Positions 1 through 6,209 of a stretch of 10,326 bases of DNA are shown here, one piece after another. The stretch comes from JAVBPP01 sp031549535. Its GTDB lineage: Bacteria; Bacillota; Clostridia; Oscillospirales; Acutalibacteraceae. The notes under the pieces were generated by a model. The model searched no databases. It was not told where the DNA came from and saw only the letters and a program-made list of their open reading frames with translations. Made by a program: the position numbers and the translations under genes. Position 1 is the stretch's first letter. Each line of letters begins with the position of its first letter. The DNA lies in the NCBI GenBank assembly GCA_031549535.1, contig JAVBPP010000096.1, positions 1 to 10,326 of the forward strand, read 5' to 3'.

Positions 1-120
1 TTGCCAAATCTTGGTGGTATTTTCGCCGTCAGCCTGCGTTGTCCTCCTTGCTTTACGACAGTAAAGCCGCGTCGTCCGCCTTGACTGACGGCAAAAACCC
101 TCACCAATCTTCTGGCAAGC
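1..120 (-). repeat. Long hairpin element, copy 1 (left edge cut)
   Basis: This is an imperfect inverted repeat around a 43-base core at 38-80. The core holds a perfect 7-bp stem (50-56 with 61-67) and a 4-base loop. The left arm (1-34) pairs with the right arm (about 83-118), for example 25-32 with 85-92 and 1-6 with 113-118, with a few mismatches and bulges. The core is 42/43 identical to copy 2 at 1128-1170, but the outer arms differ from those of copy 2. The left arm may continue beyond the window. The minus strand is given because the arm mismatches A19/C98, C24/A93 and C33/A84 become G-U pairs only in a minus-strand RNA. It could be a dispersed palindromic repeat (MITE-like) or a structured RNA; the sequence alone does not decide. 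It lies upstream of the patatin-like gene promoter. Confidence 0.8.
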
Positions 121-177
121 TTTCATTGGCGGACTAATAAAACAATAGCACACTTTTATCCAATTGCATAGAAAATC

Positions 178-207
178 TTTACTGCTCCAAGCAGATTGTG
201 TTATACT
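178..207 (+). promoter_or_regulatory. Probable sigma-A promoter of the patatin-like gene
   Basis: A TATACT -10 box at 202-207 is preceded, after 18 bases, by TTTACT at 178-183, a 4/6 match to the -35 consensus. It stands about 30 bases before the start codon of the patatin-like gene and just outside repeat copy 1. The assignment is by consensus match only. Confidence 0.55.
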
Positions 208-237
208 GTTCACATTACATTTAGAGGTGAAACCGAT

Positions 238-1071
238 ATGTATAAAACGGGATTGGTTGTTGAGGGCGGCGGGCTGCGCGGAATTTACGGCTCCGGTGTG
301 CTTGACTGCTTTTTGGATGCATGCCTGGAGTTTGATTACTGCGTCGCCTCCTCCGCCGGGGCCGCGAATGTTGCCTCCTTTTTGGCAAAGCAGAAAATGC
401 GTAATCATCGCTTTTATACAGTTTATGTGAAGGACAAGCGCTACATGAGCTTTGGGAATTGGCTGAAAACCGGATCGTTTTTCGGTCTGGAATTTATTTA
501 TGACACCTTGACAAACGAGATTGACCCGATTGATTATGATACCATGCTCAGCACAAAAAGTATTTATCAGGTGACAGCCACCAACGCGCTTACCGGGCGG
601 GCAGAATATTTGGATCTCAGCTATTTTCAAAAAAATAACTGCCGTGCGTTGATGGCCTCCTGCGCCATGCCCGTGTTATGCAAACCGATTGCAATGCAGG
701 GCAAGCTATATTATGACGGCGGCCTTGCCGACCCGATTCCGGTGAAACGCGCGCTGGAGGATGGCTGCCGGCAGCTGGTTGTCGTCCTCTCTCAACCGCG
801 GGGAACACAAAAGAAGCCGGAACCGTATCCCTGGCTTTACTCGCGCATGCTGCGAAAGTATCCGCAGGTGATTGCCGTGATGCGAAAGCGGCACGAAATA
901 TACAACGAAACACTTGCGTTAATTGAAAATCTGGAGCGCGAAGGACGCGCCGTTGTGATAGCGCCCAGCAGCCATATTGATTTGGGTTTTGCTTCCAAAA
1001 AAGAGCAGGAATTGCAGCAGCTTTACGACCTGGGGGTTTTTGACGCAGGGCAGGTGCTGCAAAAAATATAA
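238..1071 (+). CDS. Patatin-like phospholipase family protein (YjjU-like)
   Basis: This 277-residue protein is a predicted lipid acyl hydrolase with a Ser-Asp catalytic dyad. The glycine-rich oxyanion motif GGGLRG is at residues 10-15. The nucleophile elbow reads ASSAG at 37-41, with Ser39 as the likely nucleophile; the usual first Gly of GxSxG is Ala here. The catalytic Asp lies in DGG at 160-162, followed by the conserved ADPIPV stretch. Length and motif order fit the bacterial patatin/YjjU group; the true substrate is unknown. No signal peptide is visible, so it is probably cytosolic. The start at 238 is preferred to an in-frame ATG at 196 because AGAGGTGA (223-230) lies 7 bases before it and the earlier ATG falls inside the promoter. 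The gene is monocistronic, and its stop codon touches the left arm of repeat copy 2. Confidence 0.88.
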   Translation: MYKTGLVVEGGGLRGIYGSGVLDCFLDACLEFDYCVASSAGAANVASFLAKQKMRNHRFYTVYVKDKRYMSFGNWLKTGSFFGLEFIYDTLTNEIDPIDYDTMLSTKSIYQVTATNALTGRAEYLDLSYFQKNNCRALMASCAMPVLCKPIAMQGKLYYDGGLADPIPVKRALEDGCRQLVVVLSQPRGTQKKPEPYPWLYSRMLRKYPQVIAVMRKRHEIYNETLALIENLEREGRAVVIAPSSHIDLGFASKKEQELQQLYDLGVFDAGQVLQKI

Positions 1072-1230
1072 TACTAATCCCAAGCAGAAACCTCGATATC
1101 TTTGCGGTCTTTTTCGCGCTATGCTTTGTTGTCCTCCTTGCTTTACGACAGTAAAGCAGCGTCGTCCGCCGCGCACAACACGAAAAATCCACGCAAAGCT
1201 ATTCGAGTTTTCTACTTGGAATTAGTATAA
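1069..1230 (-). repeat. Long hairpin element, copy 2 (complete)
   Basis: This is a complete copy with about 55-bp arms (1069-1124 with 1173-1230) around the 43-base core at 1128-1170. The arms pair at about 44 Watson-Crick positions. The mismatches C1079/A1220, C1085/A1214, C1117/A1180, C1119/A1178 and A1121/C1176 all become G-U pairs in a minus-strand RNA; none does so in a plus-strand RNA. The core's apical stem is 1140-1146 with 1151-1157. The plus strand of the core carries CCTCCTT, identical to the anti-Shine-Dalgarno core, so the minus strand carries AAGGAGG. The left arm begins at the TAA stop of the patatin-like gene. The element could be expressed in that gene's 3' UTR (+), as a 3' extension of the DUF378 transcript (-), or independently. 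Its family is not recognised. Confidence 0.85.
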
Positions 1231-1252
1231 GCCGCAAGAAAATCCCTGCGGC
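1231..1252 (-). terminator. Weak terminator-like hairpin between convergent genes
   Basis: GCCGCA (1231-1236) pairs with TGCGGC (1247-1252) around a 10-base loop. On the minus strand it follows the DUF378 stop codon by 13 bases, but the downstream U-tract is poor. On the plus strand a run of seven T begins 9 bases later (1261-1267). It may end transcripts from either side inefficiently. Confidence 0.4.
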
Positions 1253-1265
1253 TCACCCTGTTTTT

Positions 1266-1487
1266 TTATCTGACTTCTTCGTTGTCAACTTGCAGCACTT
1301 CGTTTTCACGGAACAGAAGGGAAATACACCAGATACCGGCAAGCGCAACCAGCGTATAGATAATTCTGCTGACCACTGCACCCTGACCGCCGAAAATCCA
1401 GGCCACAATATCAAATTTGAACAGACCCATACTTCCCCAATTCAAAGCGCCGATGATTACGAGAATCAAAGAGATTCTGTCGAGCAT
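1266..1487 (-). CDS. DUF378 family small membrane protein
   Basis: This is a 73-residue protein with two hydrophobic helices, at about residues 5-24 and 39-60, and a short acidic tail. The family hallmark GALNWG lies in the first helix. The family is widespread in Firmicutes (YuzA-like) and has no established function; an inner-membrane location is inferred from the helices. AAGGAG lies 10 bases before the ATG at 1487 and 4 bases before an in-frame TTG at 1493. The ATG is chosen because that spacing is more usual and the family commonly begins close to MLDRI. The gene is transcribed alone, divergent from cysteine synthase and convergent with the patatin-like gene. Confidence 0.85.
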   Translation of the reverse strand: MLDRISLILVIIGALNWGSMGLFKFDIVAWIFGGQGAVVSRIIYTLVALAGIWCISLLFRENEVLQVDNEEVR

Positions 1488-1521
1488 ATGCAATCAACTC
1501 CTTACTGCATGCTTAAGGAAC

Positions 1522-1551
1522 GCAAAACAGGCTGCGATTCCCCTGCTTTGC
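1522..1551 (-). other. Short stem-loop in the leader of the DUF378 gene
   Basis: Bases 1522-1530 pair with 1543-1551 over 9 positions around a 12-base loop. The single mismatch becomes a G-U pair in the minus-strand transcript, so a stem is more likely in the DUF378 mRNA leader than in the cysteine synthase leader. No U-tract follows, so it is not a clear terminator. Its role is unknown and a chance occurrence is possible. Confidence 0.3.
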
Positions 1552-1606
1552 TTAGTATGAACAGAAGCTTTTTGAATATACATTTGAGAAAAAGGGCGGA
1601 TTAGCT

Positions 1607-2533
1607 ATGACATTTATTTCCAAATCCATACAAGATTTAATTGGAGATACACCGCTGCTGCAGCCGAACCGTTTTTTAGAGAAGCATGGCATAAACGGTA
1701 ATTTTTTTGTAAAATTAGAATTTTTCAACCCCGCGGGCAGTGTAAAGGACCGTGTCGGGCTGGCCATGCTGCAACAGGCGCGGGAAAGCGGCCGATTGCG
1801 GGAGGGCAGCGTCATTATTGAGCCCACCAGCGGCAACACAGGCATCGGCCTTGCGGCGGTTGCGGCTTCCATGGGTTACCGTGTTATTTTAACCATGCCG
1901 GAAACCATGAGCCAGGAACGGCGCAGCCTGCTTGCCGCTTACGGTGCGGAAATTGTGCTGACAGAGGGCGCCAAGGGCATGGCCGGCGCGGTGGAAAGGG
2001 CACAGGAAATCGCCGCCGCAACGAAAAACAGCTATATGCCCGCGCAGTTTGAAAACCCGGAAAACCCACGGGCACATTACAACAGCACGGGCCCCGAAAT
2101 CTGGCGGGCTACACAGGGCGGGGTGGATGTTTTCATCGCGGGTGTCGGCACGGGCGGCACGATTAGCGGTGTCGGAAAGTACCTTAAGGAACAGAAACCG
2201 GATATTCAGGTCATAGCCGTGGAGCCGGAGACCTCTCCTCTCTTAAGCCAAGGGCGCAGCGGGGCGCACCGGATACAGGGCATCGGCGCAAATTTTGTGC
2301 CCCAAACCCTGGATACGGCAATATATGACAAAATCCTCGCCGTTTCAGACGAGGATGCGTTTGCCATGATGCGTGATTTTGTAACAAGCGAAGGGCTGCT
2401 TATCGGCATCTCCTCCGGCGCGGCGCTTGCCGCAGCCGTTCGCTATGCGCAAAGTCCGCAAGGGGAAGGAAAGACCATAGTCACCCTGCTGCCGGATGGC
2501 GGGGAACGTTATCTGTCTATGGGCATCTTTTAA
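1607..2533 (+). CDS. cysK: Cysteine synthase (O-acetylserine sulfhydrylase)
   Basis: This 308-residue cytosolic enzyme uses pyridoxal phosphate to make cysteine from O-acetylserine and sulfide. The cofactor lysine is Lys47 in NPAGSVKDR. The substrate-binding loop TSGNTG is at 74-79, the phosphate-binding GTGGT loop at 181-185, and the late serine motif GISSGA at 267-272. The QFENPENP segment (147-154) is typical of the CysK/CysM group. Length matches the family and the frame is intact. CysK and CysM cannot be separated with certainty by eye; CysK is the likelier name. The region 1494-1606 upstream holds no convincing promoter, T-box or S-box; the ribosome binding site (AAAGGGCGG, about 9 bases before the ATG) is mediocre. 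The stop lies 3 bases from that of the convergent URO-D-like gene. Confidence 0.93.
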   Translation: MTFISKSIQDLIGDTPLLQPNRFLEKHGINGNFFVKLEFFNPAGSVKDRVGLAMLQQARESGRLREGSVIIEPTSGNTGIGLAAVAASMGYRVILTMPETMSQERRSLLAAYGAEIVLTEGAKGMAGAVERAQEIAAATKNSYMPAQFENPENPRAHYNSTGPEIWRATQGGVDVFIAGVGTGGTISGVGKYLKEQKPDIQVIAVEPETSPLLSQGRSGAHRIQGIGANFVPQTLDTAIYDKILAVSDEDAFAMMRDFVTSEGLLIGISSGAALAAAVRYAQSPQGEGKTIVTLLPDGGERYLSMGIF

Positions 2534-2536
2534 GCA

Positions 2537-3760
2537 TTACCAATACTGTTCAATCGCCTCCCGGATAAGCTGCACATAACGGTGCACCTTATTCGGGTCT
2601 TTATTTACGGTGTAAACATCCCGCTGCGCAATTTCCAGGTGACAGCCGCGCGCGGTTTTGAGGGTGTGGGCAATATGCTGTTTGAATGCGGACTCATCCA
2701 TCTGGGCACCGACTCCCAAATAATTTGGGCTGGGCTTACGCAAATAGATGATATCCTTACCCCGTAACTCCTGCGCCATATATTCCTCATCACACCAAGG
2801 TGAGATAGAGACCTTCTTCAGATTGGGCAGGGTTTTGATATCCTCCCAAAAGCTGTGCACCGGCTCACAGCAGCCATAGGAAAGCCTGCCGAAAGCAGAT
2901 GCGATTTGCTGATAACAAGGAAAAATGAACTCGTGGAACATTTCCGGCGAAAGACCAACGGTCTCCTGTGAATCCAGATACCCCCAAACGTCACTTGTTT
3001 TCAGCGGCCTGCCATCCGGCGGCGCATCCCAGAAGCAGAAAGAGCCCTGCGCAAGCACCTCACAGCCATACATGGGCAGAATAGCCTGCTGCTCCTCCAG
3101 AAGCCTGAAATATGCCGTAACGTCGCTTGCAATGCGTTGCATCATATCCTTGAACAAATCCGGATAATCATACATGGCGAAGAACATCCGCTCCATGCCC
3201 ATCATGTGCACCACGTTTTGGGTGGGCGACGCGCCCAGACAGTTCATAACGAGCTTGACGGGCAGGATATCCCCCAGAATCTCTTCCAGCTCCGCTTGAT
3301 AGCTTTCATCCAGGCCGGGAATTACAAGCATATTGCTCTCTTGCGTCAGCTTTGCAAAGTCCTCTTTCAGGTCGTGAATAATATGTTGAAACTGGTGCCC
3401 GATGGAGTCCTTTGCCACTGTGCGCGCAATTGTGTGGCCAAACAGCTGAAAGTGGCACTGCTGAAAAACAGGGTAATAATCCGGAACAACCTTGTCATCC
3501 CCAAACAGCTCCTGATTGGTGAACTGGTGCAGCATATGCCGTTCCATGCCGCGCGCCTGCGCACTTTCGCACTGCAGGAGCGGCTCAATAATTTCATTTT
3601 GAAAGGTATTGATTTCAATGTGAATCGTGGGGCGCTCCCCTTGAAACTTGTTGTGGCGCTTCCATAGAGCCAGGCGCTGTTGATTCCCCTGGGAATTGGC
3701 AAGCGCCAACTGCTTTTTGGCAAGCTCACGCAGGCGGTATGTATCTTGTTGTGTCATCAC
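2537..3760 (-). CDS. URO-D / MtaA-like family protein, last gene of the kdu operon
   Basis: This 407-residue protein resembles the uroporphyrinogen decarboxylase superfamily, which also holds the cobamide-dependent methyltransferases MtaA, MtbA and CmuA. It is probably not a haem enzyme: it has a long N-terminal extension, and there are no haem genes nearby. A conserved-looking block, YGCCEPVH (295-302) then SISPWCDEE (318-326), supplies Cys297, Cys298, His302 and Cys323, which could bind a metal or thiol ligand as the Cys/His sites of MtaA-type methyltransferases do. No partner corrinoid protein is in the window. The start is GTG at 3760 (GAGGTGA 7 bases upstream) or the adjacent ATG at 3757. 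It follows the FAH-family gene by 33 bases, so co-transcription is likely. Its substrate is unknown; removal of a methyl group from a methylated uronate is one guess from context. Confidence 0.75.
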   Translation of the reverse strand: MMTQQDTYRLRELAKKQLALANSQGNQQRLALWKRHNKFQGERPTIHIEINTFQNEIIEPLLQCESAQARGMERHMLHQFTNQELFGDDKVVPDYYPVFQQCHFQLFGHTIARTVAKDSIGHQFQHIIHDLKEDFAKLTQESNMLVIPGLDESYQAELEEILGDILPVKLVMNCLGASPTQNVVHMMGMERMFFAMYDYPDLFKDMMQRIASDVTAYFRLLEEQQAILPMYGCEVLAQGSFCFWDAPPDGRPLKTSDVWGYLDSQETVGLSPEMFHEFIFPCYQQIASAFGRLSYGCCEPVHSFWEDIKTLPNLKKVSISPWCDEEYMAQELRGKDIIYLRKPSPNYLGVGAQMDESAFKQHIAHTLKTARGCHLEIAQRDVYTVNKDPNKVHRYVQLIREAIEQYW

Positions 3761-3793
3761 GGCTGTTTCACCTCGTTCTTATAGGTATTTCTG

Positions 3794-4555
3794 TCATGCG
3801 TCCCTGTTTGCAACCGGGTTTACCAGGCTGCCGACAGATTCGATGCGGATTTCCACGGTATCCCCTGCGTGCAATGGGCCGATGCCGTCCGGTGTGCCTG
3901 TCATAATCACATCAAAAGGTTCCAGCGTCATTACCTTGCTGATAAAGGAAACGGCCTCAAAGACGCCCGTTATCATATCAGCGGTATTGCCGCATTGCAC
4001 CACCTTGCCGTTCAGCACGGTCTCCACCCGCAGGCTTTGCGGCTCAATTCCCGTAACGATGTGCGGTCCCAGCGGGCAGTAGCTGTCAAAGCCCTTGGCG
4101 CGTGTCCACTGGCCATCCCCCGCTTGCAGGATACGGTCTGAAACATCGTTGCCGCAGCTGTAGCCGAAAATATAGTCTTTTGCCTCCCGGGCGCTGATAT
4201 TCCGGCAGCGCTTGCCGATGATTACGGCCAACTCCGCCTCATAGTCTGTGCGATGTTCCGGGCAGGCAATGCAGATGGTTTCGCCCGGGTTCAGTATGGC
4301 GGAAGGCGGTTTAAGGAACAGCAGTGGCTCCTGCTTAAGTTCCTCCCGCATCTCCGCCGCATGCTTTTTATAATTCAGCCCCAGGGCAACTATTTTTGAA
4401 GGAATCACCGGTGCAAGGAGCCGAAACGCACCGTTTACGGGCGCGCTTGCCACACTTTGTATCTGCAGGCAATCACCTGTAAGGCGGTAATAGTATCCGT
4501 TTTGGTACTGTGCAAAAAAAATCTCGCCGTTCTGTTCCAGTCTGGCGTATTCCAT
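3794..4555 (-). CDS. Fumarylacetoacetate hydrolase (FAH) family protein
   Basis: This 253-residue protein has a short N-terminal region (about 1-50) followed by the FAH fold. Family members use a divalent metal to hydrolyse or decarboxylate acylpyruvate-type compounds. The opening motif is ALGLNYKKHAAE (57-68). Metal ligands are expected at Glu106, Glu108 (YEAELAVIIG) and Asp137 (GNDVSD), with the usual KGFD at 154-157 and GTPDGIG near the C terminus. AGGGGGG lies 6 bases before the ATG. It sits 15 bases after kduD and 33 before the URO-D-like gene. Next to an SDR in a uronate operon it may act like the 2,4-diketo-3-deoxy-sugar-acid hydrolases of the fuconate and rhamnonate pathways, but this is inference. 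Genome annotation often calls such proteins 2-hydroxyhepta-2,4-diene-1,7-dioate isomerase, which should not be taken literally. Confidence 0.85.
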   Translation of the reverse strand: MEYARLEQNGEIFFAQYQNGYYYRLTGDCLQIQSVASAPVNGAFRLLAPVIPSKIVALGLNYKKHAAEMREELKQEPLLFLKPPSAILNPGETICIACPEHRTDYEAELAVIIGKRCRNISAREAKDYIFGYSCGNDVSDRILQAGDGQWTRAKGFDSYCPLGPHIVTGIEPQSLRVETVLNGKVVQCGNTADMITGVFEAVSFISKVMTLEPFDVIMTGTPDGIGPLHAGDTVEIRIESVGSLVNPVANRDA

Positions 4556-4570
4556 ATGGTTCCCCCCTCG

Positions 4571-5326
4571 TCAGCGTGCCAGCCAACCGCCGTCAACCGC
4601 TAGGGTGTAGCCGTTTACGTAGTCACTGGCGGCGCTTGCCAAAAAGACACAGGCACCTGCAATATCCTCCGGCGTGCCCCAGCGCCCGGCCGGAATCCGC
4701 GCTAAAATATCCGCGCTGCGCTGTTCGTCCGCACGCAGGGCCGTGGTGTTGTTTGTTGCCATATAGCCGGGGGCAATAGCATTGATGTTGATATTATGTT
4801 TGGCAAGCTCGTTTGCCATGGCCATGGTAATCCCTTTTACGCCGCTTTTGCTGGCAGTGTAACTCGGCACACGGATGCCGCCTTGAAAGGAGAGCATGCT
4901 CGCGACATTGACAATTTTGCCGCCCGTGCCCTGTTCGAGGAATTGATGCACCGCCGCCTGGCTGAGGAAAAACAGGGTGCGCAAATTGATGGTCAGCACA
5001 TCGTCCCAGTCCTGCTCGCGAAACGCTGTAAAATCCTCCCGGCGGATAATTCCGGCGTTGTTTACGAGGATATCCAGCTTGCCGTAGCGTTTTACTGCCT
5101 CGCTGATAATCGCCTCAACCGGTTCGGTGGAAATCAGGTTTGCCTCCATAAACGAAAACTGCTCGCCGCCGATGATTTCCTGCGTACCTTCGCTGCCGCA
5201 GATATCTACTCCGAGCACTTTTGCGCCCGCCTGTGCAAGGGCAATGCTCATCCCCTGCCCAAGGCCGGTGCTGGAGCCTGTGACAATTGCCACTTTTCCG
5301 TCAAGCTTAAATTGATCCAAAATCAT
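4571..5326 (-). CDS. kduD: 2-dehydro-3-deoxy-D-gluconate 5-dehydrogenase (KduD), SDR family
   Basis: This 251-residue classical short-chain dehydrogenase is expected to reduce 3-deoxy-D-glycero-2,5-hexodiulosonate to 2-keto-3-deoxygluconate with NAD(P)H in the cytosol. The cofactor motif TGSSTGLG is at 16-23 and NNAG at 89-92. The catalytic triad is Ser143, Tyr156 and Lys160 (YTASK). The segment INAIAPGYMATNNTTALR and the C-terminal VDGGWLAR are typical of KduD. Length agrees with the Escherichia coli and Bacillus enzymes. It starts 17 bases after kduI with a GGGGGA ribosome binding site. The neighbouring kduI makes the KduD assignment much stronger than SDR similarity alone, although a related oxidation at another carbon cannot be excluded. 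Confidence 0.9.
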   Translation of the reverse strand: MILDQFKLDGKVAIVTGSSTGLGQGMSIALAQAGAKVLGVDICGSEGTQEIIGGEQFSFMEANLISTEPVEAIISEAVKRYGKLDILVNNAGIIRREDFTAFREQDWDDVLTINLRTLFFLSQAAVHQFLEQGTGGKIVNVASMLSFQGGIRVPSYTASKSGVKGITMAMANELAKHNININAIAPGYMATNNTTALRADEQRSADILARIPAGRWGTPEDIAGACVFLASAASDYVNGYTLAVDGGWLAR

Positions 5327-5343
5327 GCTGTTTTCCCCCTGTT

Positions 5344-6174
5344 TTATCTTAAATTCGTCGTTTGAATGCCCTGCATATCGTCAAAATCCTGATTTTCGCC
5401 GCACATACCCCAGATGAAGGTATAATTCTTCGTTCCCACACCGCTATGGATGGACCAACTCGGCGATATGACAGCCTGACGGTTCTGCACAACAATATGG
5501 CGGGTCTCGTCACCCGAGCCCATCATATGGAATACGGCGTGCCCCTCGCTGACGTCAAAGTACAGATACACCTCCATGCGGCGTTCGTGCGTGTGAGAGG
5601 GCATGGTGTTCCACACGCTGCCCGGGGCAAGTATCGTAAGACCCATCACAAGCTGACAGCTCTCCACATTGCCGGGCAGGATGTATTTATAAATAATGCG
5701 CTCATTGCAGTCCTCTGAACTGCCCAAGGCAACCTGCACGGCCTTCTCCTTGGGGATGTGCACAGTGGGATAGGCCCGATGCGCAGGCGTGGAATTGATA
5801 TAATAGCAGGCCGGGTTGTTGGCGTCATAGGAGCGGAACACGATGGATTGTGTGCCCCTGCCAAGGTAAAGGCAGTCATATTTCTGCATTTTGTAGGAAA
5901 CGCCGTCGGCCACAATTTCGCCGTCCCCTGCTATGTTGATTACGCCCATTTCCCGGCGCTCCAAAAAGTAGGCACAGGCAAGCTCACTGGCGGCTGTCAA
6001 GGTAAGCTCCTGCTTCTGCGGCACAGCGCTGCCGGTGATAATGCGGTCAATATGCGAATAGGTCATAGTAATTTCATCGGCACGGAACAAATCGTCAACC
6101 AAAAAATTCTCACGCAGTTCGGCTGTGTTCATGCGGGAATATTCCTTTTTCGAAACGGCATATCTGGTATTCAT
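5344..6174 (-). CDS. kduI: 5-dehydro-4-deoxy-D-glucuronate isomerase (KduI)
   Basis: This 276-residue cupin-fold enzyme interconverts 5-keto-4-deoxyuronate and 3-deoxy-D-glycero-2,5-hexodiulosonate. That step follows lyase cleavage of pectin, or of glycosaminoglycans and similar uronate polymers. Expected zinc ligands are His194, His196 and Glu201 in the MPSHTHERRMEVYLYF block and His243 in SPSWSIHSG; they sit two residues earlier than in the E. coli protein, which is 278 long. The C-terminal WGMCGENQ block is also typical. AAGGAG lies 8 bases before the ATG. It is the first gene of the four-gene operon and is preceded by a near-consensus promoter. No kdgK, kdgA, lyase or transporter is in the window, so the rest of the pathway must lie elsewhere. 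Confidence 0.95.
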   Translation of the reverse strand: MNTRYAVSKKEYSRMNTAELRENFLVDDLFRADEITMTYSHIDRIITGSAVPQKQELTLTAASELACAYFLERREMGVINIAGDGEIVADGVSYKMQKYDCLYLGRGTQSIVFRSYDANNPACYYINSTPAHRAYPTVHIPKEKAVQVALGSSEDCNERIIYKYILPGNVESCQLVMGLTILAPGSVWNTMPSHTHERRMEVYLYFDVSEGHAVFHMMGSGDETRHIVVQNRQAVISPSWSIHSGVGTKNYTFIWGMCGENQDFDDMQGIQTTNLR

Positions 6175-6209
6175 CTACTGCTCTCCTTACATTTTTAATC
6201 AATGGGTTC

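Noticed and set aside
617..1192. A long minus-strand reading frame crossing the patatin-like gene and the hairpin core
   Set aside because: It lies mostly antisense to a gene with clear motifs, has no recognisable domain or good ribosome binding site, and its first part simply translates the repeat core. Such frames often create spurious hypothetical proteins where a repeat is present.
1..1230. CRISPR array or composite transposon
   Set aside because: There are only two copies, 1.09 kb apart, with a non-transposase gene between them; no spacers, no cas gene and no transposase are present.
1494..1606. Possible T-box or S-box riboswitch ahead of cysteine synthase
   Set aside because: The region is only about 110 bases, shows no T-box sequence, specifier-like stem or terminator/antiterminator pair, and its one stem-loop folds better on the opposite strand.
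3137..3667. A 176-codon plus-strand reading frame inside the URO-D-like gene
   Set aside because: It is a shadow of the real minus-strand gene: no family resemblance, no ribosome binding site, low-complexity composition.
2537..3760. Calling the URO-D-like gene hemE
   Set aside because: The protein is longer than HemE, has a divergent N terminus and a Cys-rich block, and sits in a sugar-acid operon without haem genes.
4796..5365. A 189-codon plus-strand reading frame over kduD
   Set aside because: It is antisense to kduD, which has all catalytic motifs; the frame has no recognisable domain.
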